A stretch of DNA of 64,000 bases from Eleginops maclovinus (GCF_036324505.1 NC_086360.1:11032793-11096792); one strand, 5' to 3'. Counted from the first letter of the stretch, positions 21,706-34,488 are shown. Notes: a model not told the origin generated them from the letters alone. A program made the numbers and translations.

Positions 21706-21740
21706 CCCCCCCCCCCCACACACACACACACACACACATT
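21706..21740. repeat. poly-C tract joined to (CA)n
   Basis: About a dozen C residues run directly into ten or so CA units. Confidence 0.9.
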
Positions 21741-22044
21741 CCCTTCTGCCATCTATTATGAAATGTTAAAAGTTCACATTTTCTATCTCTTAAATGTTCC
21801 TTGTCTGATTTTAAAACTTCTCTATTTTTAAGAAAATACATTCCCTCTGTGGGTGGGTGTGTTTGGATGTGCTGTATGTGTGTGTCTGCAAGTGTCTGTA
21901 CGTCTGCATGAATGTGTGACATATGGGTGTACGCCGGAGTGAGTCAGCGAGCCAGTGAATGAGACCAACAATGAGACACAAAGAGAAATACACTCACAGA
22001 GCGGGGAGAGAGAGCAGCGTAGAGAGACTGGTTGAGAGACTACC

Positions 22045-22046
<2 letters not shown>

Positions 22047-22127
<81 letters not shown>
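22047..22127. repeat. (TG)40 microsatellite
   Basis: A pure TG array after GACTACCAT. Confidence 0.97.
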
Positions 22128-22128
<1 letters not shown>

Positions 22129-22274
22129 AGTGATTTTACATCAGTAATTATTAATGCTCTGTATTGCATGAGTAATGATGCATAGTGCTGACATTGCGCT
22201 ACAGGTTAGCAGTGTGCTGCAAAACACGCTTGAGCACACAGGCAGACCCTTTGACACACACACGCATACAAACA

Positions 22275-22305
22275 CAGACACACACACACACACACACACA
22301 CACAC
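22275..22305. repeat. (CA)n microsatellite
   Basis: About 14 CA units with one GACA variant on the left. Confidence 0.9.
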
Positions 22306-22974
22306 TTTGAATGGTGCTGGGTTATTCCTGCTTTTGACACAGTGTACAAACGGTCACATGGCTTTTCCCCACATTTAAAAAGGGCTACCTCTACAAAAGC
22401 TAAAAGCATTAAAGTGACCTACTGAACAATGAGGTAATCTGTTGAAAAGTATTTCAATGCTTGTACTTGTGGTGTCATTTATAATGTCAGTGATTTCATC
22501 ATTCTAAATGACACTGATCAGCCAATTAGAAATAAGCATTTTCCATGGACATGCTTTAGGGTTGGTTATGTTATGGTCACGGAGGTGTACGGAGTGGGAC
22601 TGTTGAAATGAACTAACTAAATCAGTATTACATTTTTATTTTATTTAAGACCTTCGAGCTGATCTGAAAAACATTGATTGAAATATCCAGCTTATAGTAG
22701 CAGCAAATTATGAGCACAAACAAATCTCACAGATGCATTATTCATATATGCTGCATATAAGGAAATAAAAGTAAAAGAAAAAATATAACAATCCATCAAT
22801 ACATTTAACAACATTGATTAATCATAATCAAATAAAAAAACACTAGCCTTCAAATACCAACAATACTTGCAGTCGAAGTTTATAAAAATATGATATATTA
22901 AAAATGTAACTTGTGTGATATGTAAGGATTTCCCAGGCCCACTGCCCTCAACAGCCCTCCTGCTGTGAAAATAT

Positions 22975-22996
22975 CCCCCCCCCCCCCCCCCCCCCC
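22975..22996. repeat. 22-base homopolymer of C
   Basis: An uninterrupted run of C. The length is likely inexact in the assembly. Confidence 0.9.
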
Positions 22997-23455
22997 TCAT
23001 AACGACTCAGCCTCTGAACCTTCAAAACCTAACTCTGTTTGCCTCTGAACAGGCATATTTCGGATGCTCAACGTTTGAACAAACCATCAATGACAACCTG
23101 GAGGCGACCTGGATGATGAAATAACGGAGTGATGCAATTACAATGAAATGCAGTGACATGAAAATAGAAGTGCTACTCAGGGGAATAAAGAGCAAATAAC
23201 ATAAATAGGGACAACTGGAGGGAAAACACAACTCTTGTAGAGGTTGGGTGATGCTGCTTATATCAAAAAATGCTGATAAAGGTTTTTAAGGATGGGGGGG
23301 GGGGATCCTGTAGATTCACAGACGACAACTTACATATTGATACATAGGGCGTGTGCGCATAAGTCCACTGTTACTGCAAACACGTTAGCACAAGTAACGC
23401 ATAACCAGAACACTGAAACACTTGCACTAAGGAAGGCACCACATTGAATCCGGCA

Positions 23456-23569
<114 letters not shown>

Positions 23570-24004
23570 CCAGGTTGGTGTTTTGCTCTTTTTAACTGCC
23601 TTAGGTGGCCATTACAACATTAGAGCCAAAGCTCCCAAATGCCCAATAAAACCTGTTAAACCACAGCCAAGTTGAAATGGACCTTTCCTATTATGCATAT
23701 GTGTGAGGGAGATCTAGACAGTGAGTGTGTGTGTGTGTTTCAGAGGAGGAAAGGCTTAAATCGAGCAAAAACAAGAGAGATACCGTCCATCCTAACTACC
23801 TAGGGAGCAACTAAACAACAGTCAAAGAGCAATATGTCAGACTAAAGGTACACTAAATCCCCTGGCCAAAGAAAAAGCTGTCTTTTATAATCCGTATCGA
23901 AGACATAGGGATAGAAAAGACGGTGCCAGGAGGAGAGTATGAGAGAGTGTTTGGTTGATTTAATCTTTCGGTTACTCAGCCGTTTTGTCAGGCACAGCTG
24001 TTTG

Positions 24005-24120
24005 GTCTCTTGTCGGTGTGCAGGCGACCACCGCGCTCCGGAGCGCACAGCGCAGCGACTGCCGATCACTGAGCCGTGAGAGGATTCAAGCGCACATACA
24101 GAAACTGTATACACTCTCGG
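24005..24120. promoter_or_regulatory. short CpG-dense patch inside presumed intron 1
   Basis: About 8 CpG dinucleotides fall within 24015-24075, far above the local background. A perfect 14-bp palindrome, GCGCTCCGGAGCGC, lies at 24033-24046. It could be an intronic regulatory element or an alternative promoter. There is no direct evidence of transcription. Confidence 0.25.
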
Positions 24121-25406
24121 GAATGTGATACTAATGCTGAATGACTGTCATATGCGCGGAAAACGGAAGCGTACAAGTGTGCACTTTCAGGGTTCCCAAA
24201 CCCAGAATATCTGTAAACCTTCTTCCGCATATGCTTCTTATTTTTTGTTTTTTTCTCCGGGGAATAAGTGGGTGGTGTTACCCGAACTGAATTCACAAAA
24301 TCTCAGCGCTGTTTAGGTGTTCTGGAGCAGGACAGTGAATCGCCCTCTGCACAGACTGTTTTGCTCCAAATAAAATAAAAGTAGCATCAGTTGAGCTATA
24401 AAAAACAGTTTAATTGTGTGTTTTGTATGTTGTAAGTCTCAAACCATGAGTTAGCTCTGTATGAAAGCCCTTTAAATAGTAATTTCAGGAAGTCGGCGCA
24501 TTTCATAGACGGTCATGGTGCTGCCAGTAAGTAAAACTCTTAATTTTTCTTTCTGTTATGAGTGAAAAAATCATAAGTTTACTTCTGATGTGAGAGAGAC
24601 CGCATATGATATGTATCTCTCAGTTCACTAATGTTCATTAGTATATTTTAAGAGGGGCGAAGGGACAGTGTTTCTCCGATTTAACAAGAAATCCCTTTAC
24701 ACAGGGCAATCATTCTCCATGAACACAGGAGATTACATGCGAAAACTATCAGTCTTTTCGCAAATTCAAAGAAAAGTTTTCATGTGTGTATACGCTACTG
24801 CCAGATCTGTCAGTCCTGTCCGGGATCTCACACGGGCTGACCAGCCGGGGCTCGTGTGTCTCGGTTAGCGCGCATCTGTCATTTGAAGCTTCGGCTCAGT
24901 CGTTATTTAATATTCCACCCACACGCTCCGATACAGGAGGTGTCAACGTGAGAAAGGGCTAATCGATTGTCATTTGGCTAAGAAAAAAACGTAAAATTGC
25001 TTCTTTTAAATTTTCAGGGCAATGTTAACATGATGTCAGGTGGTCTAAGGTCACTTTATGGCAACTACCAATCTTTTTTAATTACTGAGGGGTCATTACT
25101 TTGCAAAACTTTGTACAACACTTTTTAGTGATGACAATTGTCAAAGGGAGGGAAAGCTGGGTAAACTGTTGAGTTGGATTTACGCTCATAGACAAAGCGT
25201 ATGACGCATCATAACAAAGCCAAGAAAAACATACCAACAATTATATTACATATGTTGCACTTTCATGCCTTTGAGACAAAATAAAGTTAAAACAACCACA
25301 AACAGAAAGCAACCTGAAAGTGGATGTGACATTCCCGATTTCAAGCCCAATAAAAACAATGTTTCAAACGGACAGTCTTTTGTCTGATCTGCTTCTCTTA
25401 GCCTAC

Positions 25407-25488
25407 CTTTCATCAGGAAAAGAAGAAGCACAGTCCTCCAGAAGCGACATCCCAGCAACGCGCATCCCCTTCTCCTGACCGTCTCCAT
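25407..25488 (-). CDS. candidate first coding exon (signal peptide) of a TMEM132B-like gene
   Basis: On the minus strand an ATG at 25488 sits in a good context (G at -3, G at +4). It opens 27 codons: a basic start (METVRRRG), a short Cys/Trp-containing stretch, and a hydrophobic run (TVLLLFLMK). A GT donor follows (AAAG|GTAGGC), leaving phase 1. This is the shape of a signal-peptide exon. TMEM132 family members are single-pass neural membrane proteins with an N-terminal signal peptide and a very long first intron. In human, TMEM132B follows AACS on the same strand. Here the exon is also downstream of aacs and on the same strand, about 35 kb away. No TMEM132 ectodomain exon is visible to the left, so exon 2 would lie beyond base 1. 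It could instead belong to another secreted or membrane protein, or be chance. The donor is only moderately good. Confidence 0.45.
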
Positions 25489-26480
25489 CCCTCCTGTCGG
25501 TAAAAACCTCCGGGACTGTTCACAAAACGGAAAAAGGGATCGTTTGATTTTTGTTATGTTCTTCCTTTCCCCCCGGAGAGATCACTACCGCATCGGTGCC
25601 ATCAATAATCTCAATTTGACCAAATTGCGCTCCCGCTGTGCTTGACCTAAAACACCGCGCAGATTGGGTTTGGAGTGAACAATAAATCCTTCTGGAGTCA
25701 GTCATAAAAAAGGAAATCACCCATGGGCAATTCCGGTGAGAACTGGTTGTTGTTGCTGTTTTAATCCCCCCACCCAAAAAGTCAGCAGTGTGTCTCCTTC
25801 AAGACAGAGCCGAAGAATGGACCCGTTTTACCCCGTGATAAGCTTTTTCCATCGGTGCGCTCCTTTGCTTTATTTATCCAAACGGGACAGCCAAAGCTGG
25901 GAAAACACTCAATGCCTCTCCCTTTATCGCACTTTTCTTTCTTCCAAAGTTCAAACAGACCGGTGCAGAGAACGAAGAACTCCACCAGCGAATTAAAAAG
26001 TCCACTTCATGTGCGGTTTTGAGACAACAAAACCCAGACAACTCTGTCACTTAAAGGCTCAAACAACATCCAAATTCCGCTCGCCCGGCAGCAGCTCCGT
26101 CCGCGCTGTCCTTCTTTTACTTCCTCCCCCTGTCTGTCTATCCGACTATCCTTCTCTTGCTATGCGTGTTATGCATGCATGTGCATCTGGGCTCAACTTG
26201 AGAGTCTGTAAACACTCGTCCGCGGGATGGAGGGAGGAGAGGAGAGGACTGAAGAGGAGGTCTGACGCCTCCACCAGCCGGCAGAGGAGGAGGGCCAGCG
26301 GAGGCTGAGGGGCTGAGGAGAGTGGGGGGCGAGGGAGGGATTTGGGGATTTGAGCGACAGTTCAGCAGCCAATAGAACGTGTAGGAATTCATTTGGGCTT
26401 TTTTCACTTCTGTCATCGTTTAAATTATATTGGTATGGTTCATTTTCCGTTATTTCTTCAAATATTTTAGTTTTGGAGGG
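25489..26480 (-). promoter_or_regulatory. probable promoter and 5' UTR of the TMEM132B-like gene
   Basis: This block lies upstream of the candidate ATG. It is richer in G+C and CpG than its surroundings, especially 26080-26340, which is strongly purine-rich on the plus strand (GGAGGAGAGG-type runs). A CCAAT box lies at 26369-26373. No clear TATA box was found. An upstream ORF of 85 codons (25777-25520) ends 31 bp before the ATG. Assignment as promoter is inference from composition and position. Confidence 0.4.
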
Positions 26481-26690
26481 GTCAAAGGAATTCACCCCCC
26501 GCCAGAATGACAGTTAAAGTAAGTGGTTTTTTTGTATACATAAAATTAAATTACACACGGATAATGAGCATTTTCAGCCCATAATTGAAAGGAAAAGACC
26601 CGTGAATTAGTCGGTTGTCAAAATTCAAACAGAGTTTTACCATCAGAAAAAGGCCTATTTCTCTGTATGCTTGATGTGTCCGTTGGTTTC

Positions 26691-26692
<2 letters not shown>

Positions 26693-26783
<91 letters not shown>

Positions 26784-26834
26784 TGTCTGTGTCTGTGTGT
26801 GTGTCTGTGTGTGTGTGTCTGTGTGTGTGTGTGT
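26693..26834. repeat. (TG)n microsatellite with CTGT variants
   Basis: A pure TG array to about 26781, then TG with regular TC interruptions. It lies just upstream of the presumed promoter. Confidence 0.96.
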
Positions 26835-27038
26835 TGTTTATCCTTTCAATGCCCTTCTCTACATTATTCATAAAAAGACACACGCTACACCTGTTCTCTG
26901 TAAACGATAGACACCACCTTTGCACGAGCTCTAGTGTAGCCTATAGTTCTCGCACGCGCGCACACACCACTTCCGCTTCTAGTGGCGTGTACACCAGGCA
27001 CCTTGTAATAAAACTAATTTACTTTCTATTGATAGGAC

Positions 27039-27142
<104 letters not shown>

Positions 27143-28148
27143 CAAGCCAGTAGAGAGAGAACATTAGGGTCTTCTTAAAGTCCGAGACGATATTTCATAA
27201 GGCAGCGTGCCTGGTTCCCTTTGTCAGCTAAATGTGTAAAAGCTAAAGAGATGACATTGTGACTTATTGAATTGCAAATCAGTCCTTCGGAGGGATGGGA
27301 GGATTTCCGGAGATACGTGAGCTTTGCTGTCTGTCTGCCTGTGGGCCTGTCTGTCTGACACCACGGACTCTGCAAGGGGTAAAGAAGGAGCGACAGCCCC
27401 CCCTAGTGTCACAGAAGTGACACTAAGTGGTGGGACTCACAGAAGAAGACCCTTCATACATTCATCCCTCATGTGTCCTTAATTAGCAACATGTGATTGT
27501 CATTGAAGAAGGCCCATGCTGCGTTCATCTTTAATGCATCCAACTTTGGTCAATTCTTTGGTCACTTCTCTCTGTTTTCATCACTGAGATTCCACCATGT
27601 AAACCTCACTGAGCCTGCATGCTCTTTTTCCACTTGTCGTGTTTTGTTGTTCAGTCACTTTCCAAAAACACATTTTATCTGGCCTCCCAGTCACACGCTG
27701 ACTCCTTCGATATCACCTAAGCAACCACAATCTGTCCCTGTTAGGAAGCAGAACTAAATCAGTGCATTTTAAAATATTATTCTAATTTCCCACAATGACT
27801 TTTCCCTCAGCCAGGCGCAGCATTCTGTGTGACTTAAGCTTGAAAGATTATTGTTTGTAACTGAACTATTACTCTTGGGGCTACAACCGAAGCAAGGTTT
27901 TAGTTCAGCAAGTATGCAGTAAAAGTGATATTGGTAGAAATGCAATGTGTGTACACATAAGTCCCCACTGGCAGCTTGGAAGAGTGTTTGATACAGAAAG
28001 AAAAAGAATTTCAGATAAATCTAGGGACAAAAAACAAAGACTACATATTTCAAAGTAGTAGTAAAAACATTCTGCGGATAAAAAAATGTAATAAGTAACA
28101 TTAAGCTGGTTCATGTTTAGAATATGACCTTCTTTACCTATTTTAGTT

Positions 28149-28156
28149 TATTTCAC

Positions 28157-28203
<47 letters not shown>

Positions 28204-28252
28204 TCACTTATTATTATTATTATTTCACTTATTATTATAATTACTATTATTA
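28149..28252. repeat. (TTA)n array with higher-order ATTTCACTTATTATT unit
   Basis: ATTTCACTTATT occurs three times (28150, 28201 and about 28222), each followed by TTA units of different number, so a larger unit has been duplicated. Confidence 0.9.
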
Positions 28253-29199
28253 CAGGAAGTCACAAGGCAGCAAATATTTATCATATCACAAAAAGGAAGT
28301 CATTCATCACCAAGATTGCATTGTCTGTGATTGTCAAACCTGTAATTAATTGCTTTTTTAATAAATGAAAAATAAAGTGCTTTCTAAACCTGGTTCTCAG
28401 TGGCTGGTGGCGATATGTATTGACTGTCAGCCTGACCACAGACACTGATCTGATCCACTTTAGGATTTCACTCCGATCCCCGAACATAACAACAAATTGA
28501 GAATTGAGAAGTAGCAATTTATTTTAATGAATTATTATTGCAGTAAAGCAACATTTCTAAGCAGAAATTATTCCACATCTGAAAATAGAACCCAGATAGA
28601 TCTGCGTATGGGCAACAGGAAGTAAGAAATTGTGACTCAGGCTAATCGACTTAGGCAGCAACAGTTTTACTCCTCACGTTAAGTATGCAAAGTTTTGTCA
28701 GAAGTATCCTCAAGTCAAGAGCTGAAACACATCACTACAAGTGTGAGAACTCCTCTCTCCTATCACTGTCAGTCTGCGTGCTGTTCTGTGCCCACCCCGA
28801 GGTGATGGTGGTCACTGCACTTGTCTCAGCTTCTCTCTCTCTCTCTGGCTTCTCAGTGGTGAGATGCCCTTTGCACTTCTAGTCACTTCACATCTCCTCT
28901 CACTTTAACTATCAAAAAGTTCACAACCCTCCTGCTGACACACACCCAACTGTCAACATGAAGTGCTTAATGTGTTTGTCCTTAATGCATGTCTCAAGGT
29001 AGAGGAACTTTCCTTTTATAATTATCAACTGACTCTTTTTTATAGATAATCTTTGTCTCTCTTCCAAATTAAGAAAACAAGAACATTGTAAAGAATGTAC
29101 CTCCATAAGCATTCATCTGTTTGCATCTTGAAATTTAGTCATCTGAATAGTTATCTCTTGTATATATCATACTCTATTTACATAGATATAGAGTTGTTT

Positions 29200-29402
29200 T
29201 TGCATTATCACTATTTTATTTTAATTTTCTTGCACTATTTTATTTCTATTCTGTTATTTCTTTCACTATTTGTATTGGTTTTATTTGTTTTATGTCCTAT
29301 ATATATTCATGTTGCATTGTTGGAGGATCCTGGGACTTGAGTTTTTCCTTGTCATATCTACACTGTAGCTATTGTGCACATGGCAATAAAGCCCTGAATT
29401 AT
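29200..29402 (+). mobile_element. retroposon 3' tail (non-LTR type), truncated
   Basis: It contains TGCACTATTTTATTTCTATT, GTTGGAGGATCCTGGGACTT, TTTTTCCTTGTCATATC and ends GCAATAAAGCCCTGAATT. This order is typical of a widespread teleost retroposon tail as I recall it. No coding part is present. Confidence 0.5.
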
Positions 29403-30452
29403 TAACCTCCATAGACAGTATTTAAGAAGTGGAGATAGTCACTGTGACAAACTATTAGTTTGTGAACTACAGATTTGAAGCACGAATGTACGTGGATATA
29501 AGTGAATAGAGTCATTGACCCTTCCTCTTTGGATAAATGCTGGCTGAAGAAAAGAGAGCAAAAACAAGAACACTGCGCAAGAGATGGAATGGGGTAAAAG
29601 AAAGAGAAATCAGCAGAAGAACATAGACGGTATGTAAAATGTAAAGCAAGTATGAGCTATGGCAGTAGTTAAAGACTGGTTAATGGACAAAATATGAACA
29701 GAAGCTGGGGATACAAAAATCCAGTATTTAGCAAATGTGTCTAAACGTTGAAAGCTGTATATTAATTAAATGATGACATAAATTGATGTGATGAATGGCA
29801 AACTAGAACATGATTATTCTTTACAAGCTGGAGTCCAATAAGCATCATGACGTTGATCTGTAGCTAAAAGCAGAACTATATTTCACCCAGACAAGTAAAT
29901 GTTATGCTTTATGATGATCTCTGACTGGAGGTCATAGTTAGCAGTACTTAGCTATGTAGCCTACCACTCCACCAGAAACGGTGCATTCATTTCCAAGCAC
30001 TTAGAAGCGCAAGGTGAAGTGGTCACGCTGAGAGAAAACACTCATATTGTGATCCTTAGACACTGATCGTGGTTCTTAAGGTTTTGTAAGTGAGCACATG
30101 GGAGAAAGAGTATTGTGTGCCACATTGGACACCACTTTCATCCTTATACTTAACTGCTGAGTGTGAGACGATGAGACAGGGATACAAATAGTGCTCCCCT
30201 CTCTTTGAGGTCAAATGGCTCTTGTAGAAATTCTGTCGACACCTTGTTGAGACAGTACACTTTACTCTGAGGCTGCAGGAAGATGACCACCACTGACAAA
30301 CCTCCCTATTTACTTCTAATTCCCTCACCCTCGCTCTCTTTCTATCACTTGCGCTATCCAGTCTGAAAACCATAGCCATCTCTTTGCTCAGTGGAGCAAA
30401 CTGAATACATTAGAATCCAATTAAGGATGGTGAAGAGAACTGCTCAGGCTTA

Positions 30453-30454
<2 letters not shown>

Positions 30455-30529
<75 letters not shown>

Positions 30530-30544
30530 TGTGTGTGTGTGTGT

Positions 30545-30587
<43 letters not shown>

Positions 30588-30610
30588 TGTGTGTGTGTGT
30601 GCGTGCGTGC
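30455..30610. repeat. (TG)n microsatellite ending in GTGC units
   Basis: A TG array of about 156 bp with TC interruptions at about 30529, 30549 and 30587, then GCGTGCGTGC. Confidence 0.96.
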
Positions 30611-30664
30611 ATTTGTAATATCATGTGTGCTGATTATAAATCATAGCGTATAGTATGTCAATCC

Positions 30665-31485
30665 AATGATGAGGGGTGTGATTTGGGAGTGAGACAGCTT
30701 GTGATTCTATGTAAAACATATTACTTGCAGTTGCATCTTTTTGTGCGTATGTGCTTATGTTTATATGTGTTGCCATGAGTTGTCATTGTGCAATGAGACA
30801 GTGACGTCCTCTATGCACCATGCAGTGTCTGCAGTGTGTAAGGGAATAAATAACTGGATCCCATTATTGCATTTGCACATTTGTCTGCACTCACATGAAC
30901 CTACAACAAAAAAACTAAAACCTGCTAGAAATTGATCACATCTAAAAATATCACAGAATGATACTCACAGCTGTAAAAGAAAACACCCAGCTTTAGCTGA
31001 ATAAATGAAACGAAAAAAGCCAAAACAACTTAGTTGACTAAGACCAAATGGACCAATTACTTCACTAATTTACATAGATAAGGCAGCCCTATAGTGCACA
31101 CAAAGCATGTTAACTCCCAATGTCACTAAAGACACACACAAGCTGACATTCATAAACAGATATATTTGCTTCAAATTCAGTGTCACTATTGTCTTATTTG
31201 ATCTACCATTCCTTGTCCTTCATTATCTCTTCCTTTTGTCCTTTTTCCCCTTCACTTGCTTTCCCTCTCTCCCAATCCCCCCCCTACTTTTTATCCTTGT
31301 ACCCTCAGCCAGTAAAAGTCCTTTAACTTGTTTCTTTTCTAGTGTTTAAGGAAGTATGGTAAGAAATGTTATAACAAGTTTAACACCACCACTCCTTTCT
31401 TTCTAGTAAGTTCCTGTTCAAAAAATCCATTCCTTAAATTGTTAAAGTTTTCACATTTTGTATTGTGGATAGTGCCAAAGATTAC
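30665..31485. repeat. tandem duplicate, copy 1 (intact)
   Basis: This non-coding block is repeated about 847 bp downstream in the same order. Shared landmarks include CAATGAGACAGTGACGTCC, AACCTGCTAGAAATTGATCA and GACCAAATGGACCAATTAC. Confidence 0.85.
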
Positions 31486-31511
31486 AAGTAATTAAACTGT
31501 TGTGATTGCAA

Positions 31512-32270
31512 AATGATGAGAGTTTGATTTATGGCAGCTTGTGATTCTAATGTAAAACATATTACTTAAGTTGCATACTTTTTGTGCGATTGCTTTGTTT
31601 ATATGTGTTGCATGACAGAATTGTCATTGTGCAATGAGACAGTGACGTCCTTATGCACCATGCAGTGTCTGCATGTGTAAGGGAATAATAATGGATCCAT
31701 TATTGCATTTGACAATTTGTCTGCACTCACATGAACTACAACACGAAAAAACTAAAACCTGCTAGAAATTGATCACATCTAAAAATCACAGAATGAATCT
31801 ACACAGCTGTAAAGAACACCAGCTTTAGCTGAATAAATGAACGAAAAGCAATCAATTAGTTGACTAAGACCAAATGGACCAATTACTTCACTAATTTACA
31901 TAGATAGGCACCCTATAGTTGCACACAAAACTAAGAATTGAACTCAATGTCAAAAGCACAGTACATTAATGAAACACATACCTTGCTTCATTATCAGTGT
32001 CACTATTGTCTTATTGATCCAGCATTGCCTGCCTCCATTCATACTTAATCCGTTGGTAAGTCCTTTGTCTTCAGCTAACTTCTCATACGTTATCCCCCCT
32101 TTTTTACTGTACCTGCAACCATAAAAGTCACTATTCAACGTTGTCTTAGTTTTACAGGGAATGCTGGTAAAAATGTTATAACACTTTCAAAGGACCCCAC
32201 TGCTTTAGTAAGTGAATCCATTCTTAATTTAAAAGTTATCAGATGCTATTTTGGATAATCTCAAGATCTA
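31512..32270. repeat. tandem duplicate, copy 2 (deletion-riddled)
   Basis: Same order as 30665-31485, but with many single- and two-base losses, for example CCTCTATG to CCTTATG and ATAAATAACTGGATCCC to ATAATAATGGATCC, and fewer clear substitutions. It is about 60 bp shorter overall. Confidence 0.85.
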
Positions 32271-33429
32271 GACAGCATTTCTGATAGTGTCTTTGTTATA
32301 TTAAATGTGCATTTGAGTTGTTCCCGCTTTTGATGGCAAATGAAGTCACATAGATAAAAAGTAACTCTTGGCAAATTATAAGAATACAGCATAATGCACG
32401 CTAGGCCATGCCCTGCTTTACATATATAAGGTTGGACACATGAGTGTCCATTGAAAAAATGGCTACTGGACAAATTGGAGTACTGCACTGAATTAATTAG
32501 CTCACCTCAGCAGTTATTGTGGATGGAAAGGAGAATTAAATCACAATTTTACCCATGTAGACACTATTAGATTCTGGCCAAAAAAACGTTGGTTCCAGAC
32601 TTTCTTCTAACCGTCTGGATATCATTACATCTTCATGTAGGCCTATGCAGTATTGCTGCCAGTTATAGTCTTTGATCAAGAAGTACAAGGCAATTCAGAA
32701 AAAATGGTTGAGCAAAAAAGCAGTTTCCATCAGAAACTGTCTTGTCGTTGTGCACTGAATACTCAAAATACATAAAAGGATGTTATATCTCACAGCTAGC
32801 TTTTTCTCTGACTGTAATCAAAGACCAATATTTGCTTCAATGGCATGGAGGTCCCCTGACTCCCCTCTGTGCATCACATGTAACCTGCAGCCGTTTGTAG
32901 AAAAATGTTTGATTTAAGTGTTGCAGACACGATGACAGCATGGTCCACTTGTCTCTCCTTTACAGCTTCTGTCACCACGAACACACACCAACAGCGGCTT
33001 GAGATCAATTACAGGGAAACCTCGAGTGAGCCCCTCCCCACTTCTCTCCCACTACAGATGCAATTTACTCGACCACCGTAAATCAATGGAGACAAGTGGG
33101 GCTAATTTAGACCATTTGATGCCAATTTGGCCTTGACCTCTCCCCATCACACACACAAGCATTTCACTTAATGACTAGCTGCACTGGAGTTTATTACGCA
33201 GAACTGTGAACCACCTCTCTGTCTCAATGGCAAACACACACAGACGCACTCACTCACACACACTCATGAAGACACATGCACAAAAGCATTCCTATTTCAT
33301 GCACACGTACACACACTACCATGTTGCATCCATAACTCTTAGCTGCACTGCCTGAGATTTCCATATTGGTTCTGTCAGAGACAATTTTGTTTACAGGGCC
33401 CTTTGGATGAAATAACATCACTGGGCGCT

Positions 33430-33665
33430 ATCAATTACTGTGTGAGAAGGAGGGGGGGGGGGGAACGGGGGAACTCAGGAAAAGAGAAGGACAGGCGAGA
33501 ACATTGAGGAAAGAAGGAGAGGGTATAGTAGATCAAGACATAATGGAGAAGGATGCAAAACAGAAAAAAAAGATTGAAGAAGTGGGACAGAGAGTAGGTA
33601 AGGGAGGGAGGAGATGAGAGGAGGAAGACAGAAGAACAGAGTGAGAGTGAGATTAGGAAGAATTA
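33430..33665. repeat. poly-G then purine-rich tract
   Basis: A run of G near 33452 is followed by about 200 bp of A/G-rich sequence. Minus-strand open frames here are compositional. Confidence 0.7.
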
Positions 33666-34279
33666 GGTTCTTTTCATACAAGTCCAAGTTACCTGTGCCC
33701 TGATCAAGGTCTGTGAACCAAGGTCCGGAACCTACTCAGTGGCAAGCAATAGTCCCGAAAACAATCTCACACACAGAAACACACACTCACACATGGCGCT
33801 ATGCATTTTAAGCTATTTCAAAGGATGCCAAATCTGAAACAGAAACAGACAGCAAAAGGTTGGTTCTTCCCCAATGTTGTTTAGTATTTGTATGTGGATG
33901 AATATGTCTTTACGGTTTACTATTATTTTTTATTTGAACAAAACAAAACAGAAGAATACCACCAAAGAGCTCAAATTAAAATTGATTATCCTTCATGTTT
34001 TTAATCAAAGTAGAGCGTAGCAAGTCTTATTATACAGCAGAATACAGCATTACCCAACAACTAAATCTAGGTAATCAAGTCAAAATGACTTGTTTACCTC
34101 GCTGTCTTTTGAGCCATATGGGTCTAGGTTTCCAGCTGTGCATTTAGAACATTGGAAAGAAACGTTTGTCCGAGGCAGTTTGGTTAAAGTTTGTAAAAGG
34201 ACAAGTTAAATGCTTAAAATAGCGCATCTTTAACTTAACAAATAACTTACAGGATGTTTAACACTTCATTAGAAAAGCA

Positions 34280-34420
34280 AATTGTAGGCCTCTGGCAGAA
34301 GATGGGCAGTGACTCTGCTGTCCCGACTTCAGTGGGGAGTTCAATCCAGCACTGTGGGGCAGGAGCAGAGCTTTGATTTAGAAGACCTCTGGCTTCTCAC
34401 AGTGACGGGGTGGGAAATCA
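34280..34420. repeat. possible dispersed fish repeat remnant
   Basis: The string GCAGTGACTCTGCTGTCC, then GACTTCAGTGGGGAG and TTCAATCCAGCACTG, resembles a repeat I recall from other fish loci. The family was not resolved. Confidence 0.35.
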
Positions 34421-34443
34421 TCCAGAGAGAGAAGTAGTGCAAT

Positions 34444-34488
34444 GGTCAATATGTAATACGTTTATCATTTACGTATTACATATTGACC
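34444..34488. repeat. perfect 18-bp inverted repeat (hairpin)
   Basis: GGTCAATATGTAATACGT (34444-34461) and its exact reverse complement (34471-34488) flank the 9-nt loop TTATCATTT. Confidence 0.95.
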
